Below, in pieces: positions 18,471 through 29,893 of a DNA stretch of 64,000 bases (position 1 is the stretch's first letter; each line of letters opens with the position of its first letter). The stretch comes from Nostoc sp. FACHB-110. GTDB taxonomy: Bacteria > Cyanobacteriota > Cyanobacteriia > Cyanobacteriales > Nostocaceae. The stretch covers positions 588,678 through 652,677 of the forward strand of contig NZ_JACJRU010000001.1 in assembly GCF_014697425.1 (NCBI RefSeq). The letters run 5' to 3'. Below the pieces are notes generated by a model. That model did not search any database, had not been told where the DNA came from, and saw nothing but the letters and a program-made list of their open reading frames with translations. The position numbers were made by a program, and so were the translations under genes.

Positions 18471-18690
18471 TGTTCTATATAAACGATGAATCAAAATGAA
18501 TTTTCTCATAAATATGCACATATTGATACACAAAATATTTAGGCTGAATAAAACTGCCACTAGGTATGCCACCTTTCTATCTAAAGGAAGTGCCTAATAC
18601 CTAAAGAGTACGCCACAATATGAGTGTATCACCATGTCTAATCTAAACTAAATAAACTTATCCAAATTAGTTAAATACCCAGAGTTGAAA

Positions 18691-19473
18691 ATGGTTAGAA
18701 ATATCAAAGAACAAATTCAAACTGACCTCAATCAAGCCAAAGAAACTGGTCAGTTACGGACTGAAAGAATTCGAGAAATTGTCAAATCAGCAGTTTCTCA
18801 AGTTGCTTCGGAATTCAAAGAAGGTTCAGTTGAAATACGTGGACTTGTAAAAGATGCGGTTTCTGCTGTAATTGAAAGCTTCCAAGAAAAAGGCACAGAA
18901 ATTAAAGAAGAAGTAACAGCTTCCATTGAAGGTGCTTTAGAAGGTGTTAACCGCAAAAGACACGAAACTATCATTCAAACTCAATCAGAACTTCAAAGAC
19001 TGCAAGCGCAACTCGATAGTGAAGAAGAAAAGCTGCAACAAGATGTAGATGTGATATTAGCAGAGATTCAAGAAACAGATACAGGAACAACTACTGATAC
19101 CAAAAACATCATTGACTCGGCTGTGAACGCGCTCAAAGATAGTGATGAAGTTTCTTTATTAAGAAAACGCTACGCCCAATTGCAAGCCCAATTAGCAATT
19201 GTCCGTGCTAATTTAGCGGCGCGTTATGGCGGACGTTCTGAAGAAATTCAAAATTATCTCGAAGAAGCAAAAACTTGGTATAACCAAGCGCGTCCACAAG
19301 CTGAAGTGGTTGCTACCCAAGTTGCTCAAAAGCGATCGCAGTTAGAAGATAAACTAGGTAAAGCAGGTACGGCTATAGCTAAAAAAGAAGTGCAAATTAA
19401 ACAAACTTTGCGTGAGTTACTACTCGCCACTGCTGATTTGTTTAAAGAAAAGGACACAGCAGATAAAAACTAG
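18691..19473 (+). CDS. Apolipoprotein-like amphipathic coiled-coil protein
   Basis: A 260-residue, highly charged all-helical protein starting at ATG 18691. Residues 15-90 are built from amphipathic repeats (LRTERIREIVKSAVSQVASE, VEIRGLVKDAVSAVIESFQE, TEIKEEVTASIEGALEGV) with a roughly 25-residue spacing, resembling apolipoprotein or LEA-type repeats. A long coiled coil with LQRLQAQLDSEEEKLQ and LRKRYAQLQAQLAIVRANLA follows. No membrane segment or signal is seen. Such proteins can coat membranes or protect against drying, but the role here is unknown. Stress-type Pmp3 and holin-like genes follow downstream on the other strand. Confidence 0.7.
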   Translation: MVRNIKEQIQTDLNQAKETGQLRTERIREIVKSAVSQVASEFKEGSVEIRGLVKDAVSAVIESFQEKGTEIKEEVTASIEGALEGVNRKRHETIIQTQSELQRLQAQLDSEEEKLQQDVDVILAEIQETDTGTTTDTKNIIDSAVNALKDSDEVSLLRKRYAQLQAQLAIVRANLAARYGGRSEEIQNYLEEAKTWYNQARPQAEVVATQVAQKRSQLEDKLGKAGTAIAKKEVQIKQTLRELLLATADLFKEKDTADKN

Positions 19474-19504
19474 ATATAGCAGCCTCCATTAATTCCTGAA
19501 AAAG

Positions 19505-19537
19505 ATATCACCGACTTTTTTAAGAAGTCGGTGATAT
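19505..19537 (+). terminator. Perfect 13-bp hairpin after the coiled-coil gene
   Basis: ATATCACCGACTT and AAGTCGGTGATAT flank a 7-nt loop (TTTTAAG). It lies 32 nt after the stop codon between convergent genes. There is no strong T-run after it, so it may act as a transcript-end stabiliser or a weak bidirectional terminator. A second shorter hairpin (GGG-GGACT / AGTCC-CCC) follows at 19552-19574. Confidence 0.7.
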
Positions 19538-19654
19538 TAACTATATAAAAAGGGCGGACTTGTGTAGTCCACCCTGAATTTTGTCCTTATTGAGAGAAGT
19601 GTACTAGGAGATTAATGGCAAGCTTGTATCTAGAGTTCGAGAGTAGAAGCGATA

Positions 19655-19840
19655 TTAATAAGTACCACTATTAAATGCTTCTTCTCTTTTTGCCAGTACC
19701 CAAATTGCATGAATACTGCCAGGAAGCCAACCTAAAAGAGTTAACAAGATATTAATTACTAAAGTTGGGCCAATACCAACAGTTAGAAAAACACCTAAAG
19801 GAGGTACTAACAGAGCAAGTAAATAACGAACTAATTTCAT
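19655..19840 (-). CDS. YqaE/Pmp3 family membrane protein
   Basis: A 61-residue protein with two membrane helices of the Pmp3/UPF0057 family: LALLVPPLGVFLTVGIG, then INILLTLLGWLPGSIHAIWVL, with the conserved PPLGV and LGWLPGxIHA motifs. Family members are small plasma-membrane proteins induced by salt, cold or other stress in plants, yeast and bacteria and affect membrane potential. It ends NSGTY. Start ATG 19840. Confidence 0.92.
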   Translation of the reverse strand: MKLVRYLLALLVPPLGVFLTVGIGPTLVINILLTLLGWLPGSIHAIWVLAKREEAFNSGTY

Positions 19841-19942
19841 GGTTTTTCTACTACTTTGACAAACTAATTAATTTACATTGTTTAGAAATGTCTCAGGAAT
19901 TATGTTAATTCTGAGGTTTCCTTCGAGAAAATGACCCTGCTA

Positions 19943-20350
19943 CTATTGCTGAGGATTACCTTGAGGTAATTCACCTGGCTTGGTAGTGTTGCCAGTTAAA
20001 GACAAGTTTCTTTCAGCAAAGTAGTTACCAATAAAGGTGTTAGCCAAGGATAAAACAACTGGGCCTAAAATAAAAGCGATAATTCCATGTACGCTAAACC
20101 CAGGTACTAAAAATGCTGCTAGCGCGAAACAGATACCATTAACAACCAAAGCAAATGCGCCGAAAGTTACAAGGTTTAAAGGTAAAGATAAGGTTGATAA
20201 AACTGGCTTCACAGAACTATTAATTAAGCCAATTGCTACAGCAGCAATTAAAGCAGAAGGAAAGTTAGCAATATTAACACCAGGCACAACTAAATCAACA
20301 ATTAGTAAGCTGAGTGCCGTAGCTAGAGTTATTAGAAATGTTCCCAACAT
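19943..20350 (-). CDS. Four-helix holin-superfamily-IV-like membrane protein
   Basis: A 135-residue protein with four hydrophobic helices and a polar C-terminal tail (TTKPGELPQGNPQQ). It matches the phage-holin superfamily IV / PF04020 pattern: GLINSSVKPVLSTLSLPLNLVTFG and FLVPGFSVHGIIAFILGPVVLSLAN. In free-living bacteria these are housekeeping membrane proteins of unknown role, not lysis genes. It precedes the Pmp3 gene by about 100 nt on the same strand, so cotranscription is possible. Confidence 0.88.
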   Translation of the reverse strand: MLGTFLITLATALSLLIVDLVVPGVNIANFPSALIAAVAIGLINSSVKPVLSTLSLPLNLVTFGAFALVVNGICFALAAFLVPGFSVHGIIAFILGPVVLSLANTFIGNYFAERNLSLTGNTTKPGELPQGNPQQ

Positions 20351-20537
20351 TTTTTTTACCTAAAAATCAGTGATAGTTTGTTTGAATGTCTTTCTACTAT
20401 CATGAACAATGTGGGAAGATTAAGCCTCTCTTGCAAGATAGATTAGGCTTCTACCAGTTGACGTATTTTGGCAAAACTGCAACAAATTAGCAGGAAACTC
20501 ACTTTACCTTCTAGTATTTAGCTTCAAATCCCAATTT

Positions 20538-21002
20538 TCACCACCAGTTGCCGCCTTTACCTTCACATTCTCGCTTCGTGACATAATGGCGATAGCGAAA
20601 CATTGCTTCTAGTTGACTTTGCACTAGCCAGCCACCAATCAAATCAACCGCATCTCCCCCTGGCATGGAGTAAGAAATCACATCTGTTAGCTTGGTCTTG
20701 CCATCTTCCGACTGAAATTCATGGCGATGTACCCAAGTTTCAAAGGGGCCAGATATTTGTTCATCAACAAATAGGTGATATGGTTCGCATTGGGTATGAC
20801 GCGCTAACCAAGTTAAAGGTACTAACCCCAGAAACAAACGAAACTCTGTAATAGCACCTTTTTCCAGCCCTCCCTCCCGCCGGACTACTTGGACTGGCTG
20901 CCAAGGTGGAGTTAGCATTTGCAGGATATCTGGTCTTTCGTGAAATTGCCAAACTACTTCTATTGGCGCATTAATTACAGATGAATGGTTGAAGTGCAGC
21001 AT
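20538..21002 (-). CDS. SRPBCC (START-like) family protein
   Basis: A 154-residue protein of the polyketide-cyclase/START-like fold. It begins MLHFNHSSVINAPIEVVWQFHERP and shows GPFETWVHRHEFQSEDGKTKLTDVISYSMPGGDAV, the usual last strands before the long C-terminal helix. Such cyanobacterial proteins bind hydrophobic ligands; the ligand is unknown. ATG 21002 is chosen over an upstream TTG. It is the third gene of a likely operon with the CPXCG protein and the radical SAM gene (gaps 19 and 11 nt). Confidence 0.85.
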   Translation of the reverse strand: MLHFNHSSVINAPIEVVWQFHERPDILQMLTPPWQPVQVVRREGGLEKGAITEFRLFLGLVPLTWLARHTQCEPYHLFVDEQISGPFETWVHRHEFQSEDGKTKLTDVISYSMPGGDAVDLIGGWLVQSQLEAMFRYRHYVTKRECEGKGGNWW

Positions 21003-21021
21003 GAACAGCAAAACCTAAAAT

Positions 21022-21213
21022 TTAGCCTTCGTCGTATTCGGTATCAATTTCGATATCTAAGGTGTCTTCATCAACCCTGATATACAAAATATTGGGGTTA
21101 CAACAAACTTGACAGTCTTCAACATAAGATTGTTGTCCCCCCGCACTCAAGTCAATAAAGGTTAAGTTTGGTTCGCCGCAAAAGGCGCAGTAATACTCAG
21201 CAGTGGTTTGCAT
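21022..21213 (-). CDS. CPXCG-type cysteine-rich small protein
   Basis: A 63-residue protein with two cysteine pairs, CAFCGE near the N-terminus and CQVCCNPN about 25 residues later, the arrangement of the CPXCG (PF14255) family of putative zinc-ribbon proteins. The C-terminal part (IRVDEDTLDIEIDTEYDEG) is strongly acidic. Probably cotranscribed with the radical SAM gene 11 nt upstream. Function unknown. Confidence 0.9.
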   Translation of the reverse strand: MQTTAEYYCAFCGEPNLTFIDLSAGGQQSYVEDCQVCCNPNILYIRVDEDTLDIEIDTEYDEG

Positions 21214-21224
21214 TCAAATTTTGA

Positions 21225-22871
21225 CTACGAATTTAACGGTTGTAGTTCCTTAGAGGCTGAACGGAAATGACTTGTCGCCTCATCCAAGTGCTTTAGTAGT
21301 GTAGACTGCGGTAGCGGCCCTTGCAAGTGGCTCCAAGGCAAGACTTGAGATGTTGACCAATTAGTATGGACGTAGAAATCTAAGTCGGGAATTTGTCCTT
21401 TAAGTTGCTTGAAAGCGCGTTTATAACTACCCAAGGAGTCGCCAAAGTCGCGGGTAAGTTCGAGAAGTTGGGATAATCTGCGATCGCCCCGCGACAACAA
21501 AGCCTGTATGATAGACCAGTTATAACTTTCTGGGCGAAAATCGATTCCCTGCGGTTTGAGTTGTTTTTGTAGAAGCTGCAACCGCTTCTCTGCTTGACGG
21601 TTTACCCCAAACCATTGAAATGGTGTATGGGATTTTGGGACAAAGGTACTACAGCCAAAGCTTAACCTTAGTCCAGGCGCAGCTTTTTTCATACTCCGCA
21701 TCATCGCCACAGTTGCGTCTAAATCTTCCGCCTCTTCCCCAGGGATACCCACCATCCCGTAGAGTTTCAAACTTGAGAGTCCGCCAGCTTTGGCATTTAT
21801 CGCCGCTTGGATGATTTCTTCATTTTGCAGCTTTTTGTTGATAATTTGCCGCAGTTGATCAGAACCACTCTCTACCGCAATGGTAAGCGATCGCGTGTCG
21901 CGTTTTGCTAAAGTCTCTGCCAACTGCACCGTTACCGTATTAGTTCTCACCGAAGCAATACTCAGCCGCACATCATCATATTTTGGCTGACTAATATAAT
22001 TTAATAACTCCTCAAACTCTGGATGTTGTGTTACAGAAGCACCCAATAATCCCAAGCGATTTGTAACTTGTAAACCTCTTTCAATCGCGGGAATTAATGA
22101 ACCTTCCAAACTAGCAGTTCTAAATGGCAAAGTCAGATAACTTGCCAAACAAAAGCGGCACATTTCCGGACAACTTCTGACCACCTCCACCATGTAAATA
22201 TTTTCCCAAGCAGCTTTTTCAGTTACCACCGTTGAAGCTGAGAGAATATTGCCGCGATAAGTTTGCTTCTGCACAATTGTCGGCACATCTGCATCAATTG
22301 GCTGAATTGACTTTACCTCACCATCCGGTGTGTGATATTCCACCTCATACAAACTCGGAACATAAATCCCTGGTACTTGTGCCAATCTTTGAAGCTGAAT
22401 TTGTCTATCAGCATTTCTTACTTCTTGATACGCTTCAATAAAATTACCTAGCAGATTTTCCCCATCTCCTAACAAAATGATATCAAAAAAATCTGCAAAA
22501 GGTTCAGGATTAGCCGTCAAAACTGGGCCACCACCAAAAATTAGCGGATGAGTATCATTGCGTAACTTTGCCCGAATCGGAATATCTAAAGATTCCAGTA
22601 AATTTAAAATATTGACATAATCCAATTCCCACGAAATCGAAAATCCCACAATTTCCGGCTGTCTAGGAAGTTGTTCATGAATATCAGTAAATAGGCGACT
22701 CACTTGCACATCATCGCGCATTGCCAAAGTTGCCCAAACTATCTGATAACCAAGGCTAGTAATACCCACATTGTACTCATTAGGAAAGGCAAAAATTAAA
22801 GGTATCGCATCAGTATCAGGAGTAGTAGGAGTAAATAAAAGTCTTTCAGCAGCAAATACAGATGATGTCAT
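21225..22871 (-). CDS. B12-binding-type radical SAM protein
   Basis: A 548-residue radical SAM enzyme. Residues about 20-150 form a Rossmann-like cobalamin-binding-type domain (IFAFPNEYNVGITSLGYQ, PEIVGFSISWELDYVNIL, IFGGGPVLTANPEPFADFFD). The [4Fe-4S] site is C234, C238 and C241 in VRSCPEMCRFCLASY, followed by the SAM barrel with LTIAVESGSDQLRQIINK. It resembles the TIGR03960 family of uncharacterised cyanobacterial radical SAM proteins, which may act in RNA or protein modification. Typical B12-binding DxHxxG is not obvious, so B12 may not be bound. First gene of the operon with CPXCG and SRPBCC proteins. Confidence 0.88.
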   Translation of the reverse strand: MTSSVFAAERLLFTPTTPDTDAIPLIFAFPNEYNVGITSLGYQIVWATLAMRDDVQVSRLFTDIHEQLPRQPEIVGFSISWELDYVNILNLLESLDIPIRAKLRNDTHPLIFGGGPVLTANPEPFADFFDIILLGDGENLLGNFIEAYQEVRNADRQIQLQRLAQVPGIYVPSLYEVEYHTPDGEVKSIQPIDADVPTIVQKQTYRGNILSASTVVTEKAAWENIYMVEVVRSCPEMCRFCLASYLTLPFRTASLEGSLIPAIERGLQVTNRLGLLGASVTQHPEFEELLNYISQPKYDDVRLSIASVRTNTVTVQLAETLAKRDTRSLTIAVESGSDQLRQIINKKLQNEEIIQAAINAKAGGLSSLKLYGMVGIPGEEAEDLDATVAMMRSMKKAAPGLRLSFGCSTFVPKSHTPFQWFGVNRQAEKRLQLLQKQLKPQGIDFRPESYNWSIIQALLSRGDRRLSQLLELTRDFGDSLGSYKRAFKQLKGQIPDLDFYVHTNWSTSQVLPWSHLQGPLPQSTLLKHLDEATSHFRSASKELQPLNS

Positions 22872-22998
22872 GCAATTTTAGATTTTAGATTCCAATTTTT
22901 ATCTTAAAAAACCGAAAAAAAGACTCTGCGTACCTTTGCGTTTACCTCCGCGAGCCTCTGCGTTTAAAAGTAAATTTACAAGCCTTATCTAGTATAAC

Positions 22999-23388
22999 CT
23001 AACAGAACCTAGTGATTAATTCTTCCCGCGATAATTGCAACAGTAAAGGAGTAAATTCTTCCGGTGATAAAGCTAATAAAGGTTCAATAATTGCTTGTAG
23101 TTGATTATCTAATTCACCAAAGCGAACCTTCAGCAAATTCTCCACAACTAAGCGTTCACCTTGCTGTATCGCCTGTTCTCTATCTTGTTGATAAAGTGGT
23201 GTTAACCGCATAACTAACTCCCTATCTTCTTCATCTTGATTTTGCGTAAATTGTAAATTTTGTTGCAAGTTGTACAGTAATTCTAACGCCGCTTTTCGGA
23301 ATGGGTTATCAGGAGAAAGTCCCGTTGTAGCGACTGTCGTTGCGCAGAGAGGGTAAAGAGTTTGTAATTGCTTTATTAAAAAGTACAA
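22999..23388 (-). pseudogene. C-terminal fragment of a cyanobacterial DUF4351-like protein
   Basis: A 129-codon frame whose last half (QDREQAIQQGERLVVENLL, RFGELDNQLQAIIEPLLAL, SPEEFTPLLLQLSREELITRF) has the form of the C-terminal region found in cyanobacterial Rpn/PDDEXK-like proteins. The N-terminal part that carries the domain core in full-length relatives is missing: the frame can only begin at TTG 23388 inside the 3' end of the nagZ-like gene, and there is no internal ATG before the conserved part. It overlaps the nagZ-like gene by 13 nt. It may be a remnant or a short coupled gene; I lean to remnant. Confidence 0.5.
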
Positions 23389-24461
23389 GCGATCGCTAAC
23401 TCCGCGTGTCGTAGTAATGTAGCTTTATCTAAAGCATGAACCATATATTGTGGTGTTTGTGCTAACAGTTTTTCAATTCTCTCCCTAGCGGCTGTAACTA
23501 CATCTTCCTGCAAACTACCCTGAGTAAGAGAATCAGCAAAATCTTGCGCCATGTAATAAGTCCGTTCAATAGACGATGAGTGGATATTGCGCGACACAAT
23601 AAACAAATCACACCCAGCATTAAAGGCGCGTGCAACAGTGCCACTTTGCGTAAACATATCTGAGACTGCTTTCATATCCAAGTCATCAGACACAACCACG
23701 CCCTCAAACCCTAATTCTTCTCGTAAAATCTGCTTCAGAATAGGTTGTGAGATAGTTCCTGGCACATCTGGGTCAATTTTGGGAAACAATATATGAGTGG
23801 TCATAATTAAGGGAATTTGCGCGGCAATTAAAGCTTTAAAAGGTATCAATTCCCGATCGCGCAAATCTTGTACAGTTAAATTCAGCACTGGTAACTCTAA
23901 ATGAGAATCTGTGCTAGTATCTCCGTGTCCCGGAAAATGCTTGGCACATCCCAAAACCCCCGATTCTTGTAACCCTAAATAATATTCCACAGCACCTTGG
24001 GCTGCTATTTCTGGTATGTTACCAAAGGCACGCGGCCCAATGACAGGATTACGCGGATTAGAGTAAATATCTGCTACAGGGGCCCAAGAGACGTTAATTC
24101 CCAGTGATTTTAGTTCGGTTGCTGTAGCTTTAGCTACTTTACGAGATTGCGATCGCAAAAGCGTTGCATAAGGGAATCTCGTAATAGGTAAAGGTGCGCG
24201 TACTACGCGTCCACCTTCATGGTCTAAAGTCATAAACATCGAATCGCGTTCAGCATATTCTCGAATTTGGTCGATTAGTTGTTTGTAGCTGGCTAACCAA
24301 ACCTCATAAGGAACGCTATCTATAAAGTTTTTGGCAAAAAATATGACACCAATTGGTTTTAATTCACTTAGAGCTTGTTTATCATCATCGTTTAATGTCG
24401 TCCCGGAAATCCCCATAATCAGGTGATTGCCAAATAATTCTAGCTGCTGTGATTCTGTCAT
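23376..24461 (-). CDS. nagZ: Glycoside hydrolase family 3 (NagZ-type beta-N-acetylhexosaminidase)
   Basis: A 361-residue GH3 enzyme. The NagZ signature KHFPGHGDTSTDSH (174-187) supplies the general acid/base Asp-His pair, and the nucleophile is Asp259 in GVVVSDDLDMKAV. It would release N-acetylglucosamine from muropeptides during cell-wall recycling. No signal peptide is seen, which suits a cytoplasmic enzyme. The protein lacks the second GH3 C-domain, as is normal for NagZ. Start ATG 24461. Confidence 0.9.
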   Translation of the reverse strand: MTESQQLELFGNHLIMGISGTTLNDDDKQALSELKPIGVIFFAKNFIDSVPYEVWLASYKQLIDQIREYAERDSMFMTLDHEGGRVVRAPLPITRFPYATLLRSQSRKVAKATATELKSLGINVSWAPVADIYSNPRNPVIGPRAFGNIPEIAAQGAVEYYLGLQESGVLGCAKHFPGHGDTSTDSHLELPVLNLTVQDLRDRELIPFKALIAAQIPLIMTTHILFPKIDPDVPGTISQPILKQILREELGFEGVVVSDDLDMKAVSDMFTQSGTVARAFNAGCDLFIVSRNIHSSSIERTYYMAQDFADSLTQGSLQEDVVTAARERIEKLLAQTPQYMVHALDKATLLRHAELAIACTF

Positions 24462-24674
24462 AAAAAGATTCTACTTAAATTTTAAATTATTTTTTATACA
24501 AATTAATTAACGTAACCAGAAGTTACCGAACTGTTTCCTGTTGCCACAACCCTATTCCCTAAAATAGGAACTTTTTCCCCAAGCGATCGCACAATCACTG
24601 CTAAATGTAACGGATTGCAACGTATAATGAGAACGACAAAACCATTAAGAAATATTGAAGAACAGTAGGTTTAA

Positions 24675-27030
<2,356 letters not shown>

Positions 27031-27287
27031 GTGGTTGGCGTGAATATTTCTCGTTCAGGTAAGGCAGAAGGCAGAAGTGAAGAGGCTTTTAGTTTCTTTC
27101 AGCCCTTCTATTCAATGGTTAATAGTTGTTCTCATGACTATTGACCATATACCTGTAGTCACATAAATTAAGACATTTTCAGAGCTTAAATATCTAGGAA
27201 CAGTAATGTTTTTACCTCCTGCCTTCTGACTTCTAAAAATTGTTTGACTTTACCAAAAAATCTGCTATCATAAATATTCGTGACCCT

Positions 27288-27379
27288 GGAGAGGTGGCTG
27301 AGTGGTCGAAAGCGGCAGATTGCTAATCTGTTGTACGGCAGGCAACTCCGTACCGAGGGTTCGAATCCCTCCCTCTCCG
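27288..27379 (+). tRNA. tRNA-Ser (anticodon GCU)
   Basis: A 92-nt class II tRNA. The acceptor stem GGAGAGG pairs with CCTCTCC, the anticodon arm is GCAGA-TTGCTAA-TCTGT with GCT at 27322-27324, there is a long variable arm (TACGGCAGGCAACTCCGTA), and the T-arm shows GGTTCGAATCC. CCA is not encoded. It reads serine AGC/AGU codons. Confidence 0.97.
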
Positions 27380-27395
27380 TTTTCGAGAGATTTCT

Positions 27396-27417
27396 ACACA
27401 CTCAAAGTATAGTGTGT
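27396..27417 (+). terminator. Hairpin downstream of tRNA-Ser
   Basis: ACACACT / AGTGTGT with an 8-nt loop, 16 nt after the tRNA. No strong T-run follows, so terminator function is plausible but not certain. Confidence 0.5.
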
Positions 27418-27571
27418 CTGTAAATAAATATTAATGTCGGCATAAACACGGCTACTCCTTATGGTGGATGCTATTATTTATCACTTGGAGTCTGTTAAGA
27501 TCGAGCTAACCCGAAATCTAGTTTGAATCTTACTTTCAGGCTCCTGAACATCACAGGAGTGAAAGTAAATT

Positions 27572-28885
27572 ATGCCAAGAATTACTGCTGCCTTAGCCTT
27601 GAGTGTCGTTACCATAACAACAGGCTTCCTGATGGCAGCTTGTGACAACCCTAATTCACCTAATGCTGGCACTACAGCCACCCCAGCCGCTAATACAACC
27701 ACTACCACCAGCAGTGGTGACGGATTAAAAATTGGTGCTTTACTACCCACAACCGGAGACTTAGCTTCTATCGGTCAGCAAATGGTCGGTTCTGTGCCTT
27801 TGCTAGTTGATACTGTCAACGCCTGCGGTGGAGTCAATGGTAAGAATGTCACACTTGTAGAAGTAGACGATCAAACTGACCCGAAAGCTGGTGCTGCTGG
27901 TATGACTAAACTAGCAACATTGGATAAAGTGGCTGGTGTAGTTGGTTCCTTTGCAAGTAGTGTCTCAACTGCGGCAGTTTCCGTTGCTGTACCCAATAAA
28001 GTGATGTTGGTGTCTCCTGGTAGCACTAGTCCCGTATTTACTGATAAAGCGAAAAAAGGCGACTTTAAAGGGTATTGGGCGCGGACTGCACCCCCCGATA
28101 CCTATCAGGCTTTAGCATTAGCCCAATTAGCTAACAAAAAAGGTTTTAAACGCGTTTCCACAGTTGTGATTAACAACGATTACGGTGTTGGTTTTGAAAA
28201 AGCTTTTGTCGAAACTTTTGAAAAATTAGGTGGTACGGTAGTTAATAAAAATAATCCTGTCCGGTATGACCCCAAAGCCCAAACCTTTGATACAGAAGCC
28301 GCAGCCGCTTTTGCTGGTAAGCCAGATGCAGTAGTAGCTGTACTCTACGCCGAAACAGGTAGTCTTTTGTTAAAAGCTGCCTATCAACAAGGGTTGACCA
28401 AAGGAGTCCAAATTCTGCTCACCGATGGCGTGAAATCACCTACCTTCCCCGAACAAGTTGGTAAAGGTAGCGATGGCAAATACATCTTAACTGGGGCGTT
28501 AGGGACAGTACCTGGTTCTGATGGCAAAGCCTTAGAAGCCTTTAACAAACTCTGGAAAGAGAAAAAAGGTGGTTCCCCAGGAGAATACGCACCCCAAGCC
28601 TGGGATGCAGCAGCATTGCTAGTTTTAGCAGCGCAAGCAGCTAAAAACGACACAGGTGTTGGCATTGCTAGTAAAATTCGAGAAGTTTCTGCTGGCCCAG
28701 GTACAGAAGTTACAGATGTTTGTGAAGGCTTAAAGTTACTCAAAGAAGGGAAGACGATTAACTACCAAGGTGCTAGCGGCAACGTAGATATCGATGCTAA
28801 TGGTGATGTGCTTGGTGTCTATGATGTTTGGAGTGTAGGCGATGACGGTAAAATTACCGTGATTGATAAAGTGACACCTAAGTAG
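27572..28885 (+). CDS. Amino-acid ABC transporter substrate-binding lipoprotein
   Basis: A 437-residue periplasmic binding protein of the Leu/Ile/Val (Peripla_BP_6) type. The signal ends in the lipobox LMAAC with the acylated Cys24, followed by a Thr/Ala/Asn-rich tether (about 25-50). The binding core begins LKIGALLPTTGDLASIGQQM, and includes VAGVVGSFASSVSTAAV and VVINNDYGVGFEKAF. It resembles the NatB/LivJ group that supplies neutral amino-acid transporters in Anabaena. No permease or ATPase gene is adjacent, so it must serve components encoded elsewhere. A strong terminator follows. Confidence 0.9.
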   Translation: MPRITAALALSVVTITTGFLMAACDNPNSPNAGTTATPAANTTTTTSSGDGLKIGALLPTTGDLASIGQQMVGSVPLLVDTVNACGGVNGKNVTLVEVDDQTDPKAGAAGMTKLATLDKVAGVVGSFASSVSTAAVSVAVPNKVMLVSPGSTSPVFTDKAKKGDFKGYWARTAPPDTYQALALAQLANKKGFKRVSTVVINNDYGVGFEKAFVETFEKLGGTVVNKNNPVRYDPKAQTFDTEAAAAFAGKPDAVVAVLYAETGSLLLKAAYQQGLTKGVQILLTDGVKSPTFPEQVGKGSDGKYILTGALGTVPGSDGKALEAFNKLWKEKKGGSPGEYAPQAWDAAALLVLAAQAAKNDTGVGIASKIREVSAGPGTEVTDVCEGLKLLKEGKTINYQGASGNVDIDANGDVLGVYDVWSVGDDGKITVIDKVTPK

Positions 28886-28892
28886 CTCCTGA

Positions 28893-28924
28893 AAAAGGCA
28901 AAAGAAAAAATTCTTTTGCCTTTT
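28893..28924 (+). terminator. Bidirectional intrinsic terminator
   Basis: AAAAGGCAAAAGAA and TTCTTTTGCCTTTT form a 14-bp perfect stem with a 4-nt loop, 7 nt after the stop of the binding-protein gene and 22 nt from the stop of the convergent gene. T-rich sequence occurs on both sides, so it can end both transcripts. Confidence 0.85.
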
Positions 28925-28945
28925 GATTTTTAACTTTTAACTTAA

Positions 28946-29770
28946 TTAGTAGTTACTAAAGTTGTAACCAACTCCCACTAATAAACCGACATCGGTTTGG
29001 TCAAAGAAGCCAGCATTCACACCAGCTGTGGCGGTAAAGCGTGAGGTGAGTGGTACATCAAGACCACCGGTGACTAAGAAACCAACTTTGGAATCATCGC
29101 CTGTTTTAATTGCAGCCCCTACTCCCACATAAGGCGCGATAGCTAATGGTTCGCTAAATGGATCTGATTGTTGCAATGAAAAGTCGTAGGTGACGGGAAT
29201 TAACACTGTAGTGTTGTCCCCAAACACAGCTGAAGGTCTAAAGGAAAAAGCATTAGTCAGTCCAATTTTACTGAGAACAGCAAAGTTGCCATCTCCTAAA
29301 GATGAGTCTCCACCCCCTAAACCAACATTAAAGCCAACTCCGATATAGCTTCTGCCGCCACGGGTAGGTCTACCAACTTCAATATCTGATTGGGCAACTT
29401 TGACATCCGCAGGTTCAGTTTTAGATTCAACTGCTTCAGGTGTCAGAGATGCTGATGAGGTTGCTACTGTCCCAGGAATTGGTGTCAGGGTTGAACTAGC
29501 AGCTGTTTGAGTATTTACACTAGGAAATTGCTGTGGTGCAGCTAAGTCTGATGCTTTGGCTGACTCTGTGGCTGTTAGTATTGATAAATTTTCAGATGTA
29601 ACCTTTAGTTCCGCGTTTGTCTGATGGGGAGACGTGGCGGTAGTAGAAGATTCGGTTAACTGCTGAGTATCTACTGATTGAGCCATAGCCGCAAAACTAC
29701 TGAACAGAACAGCAAAAGCAGCTAATCCTGGCAATAAAACAACACCATTACGCAAAAAAATAGTATTCAC
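28946..29770 (-). CDS. Secreted/outer-membrane beta-barrel-like protein
   Basis: A 274-residue protein if started at GTG 29770, which has AGGAG 5 nt upstream and gives a classic signal peptide (VNTIFLRN, hydrophobic core, AAMAQS). A longer ATG frame to 29857 exists but buries the signal. After a Thr/Ser/Ala-rich low-complexity region (about 30-130) the C-terminal half has alternating strands (GRSYIGVGFNVGLGGGDSSL, FSFRPSAVFGDNTTVLIPVT, IAPYVGVGAAIKTGDDSKVG, FFDQTDVGLLVGVGYNFSNY) as in small outer-membrane barrels, ending in an aromatic-rich strand. Function unknown. Confidence 0.75.
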   Translation of the reverse strand: MNTIFLRNGVVLLPGLAAFAVLFSSFAAMAQSVDTQQLTESSTTATSPHQTNAELKVTSENLSILTATESAKASDLAAPQQFPSVNTQTAASSTLTPIPGTVATSSASLTPEAVESKTEPADVKVAQSDIEVGRPTRGGRSYIGVGFNVGLGGGDSSLGDGNFAVLSKIGLTNAFSFRPSAVFGDNTTVLIPVTYDFSLQQSDPFSEPLAIAPYVGVGAAIKTGDDSKVGFLVTGGLDVPLTSRFTATAGVNAGFFDQTDVGLLVGVGYNFSNY

Positions 29771-29869
29771 ATTCACTCCTAACAAAATATTGCCGCCAAA
29801 AGTCGCTAATTTTGCGGAATCAAACTGCAAAATTGGGCAATACTTCGACTTTAACATCAGAAAATCTTT

Positions 29870-29893
29870 CCTACATCCTGAGAAGGACGTAGG
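29870..29893. promoter_or_regulatory. Hairpin upstream of the outer-membrane-like gene
   Basis: CCTAC-a-TCCT gaga AGGA-c-GTAGG forms a stem with one mismatch about 100 nt upstream of the GTG start. It may lie in the 5' leader; function unknown. Confidence 0.4.

Noticed and set aside
19943..20350. Prophage holin
   Set aside because: The holin-superfamily-IV name is a family label; no endolysin, capsid or integrase gene is nearby and the protein belongs to a common housekeeping group.
27186..27401. Open frame on the - strand over the tRNA
   Set aside because: It is an antisense shadow of tRNA-Ser.
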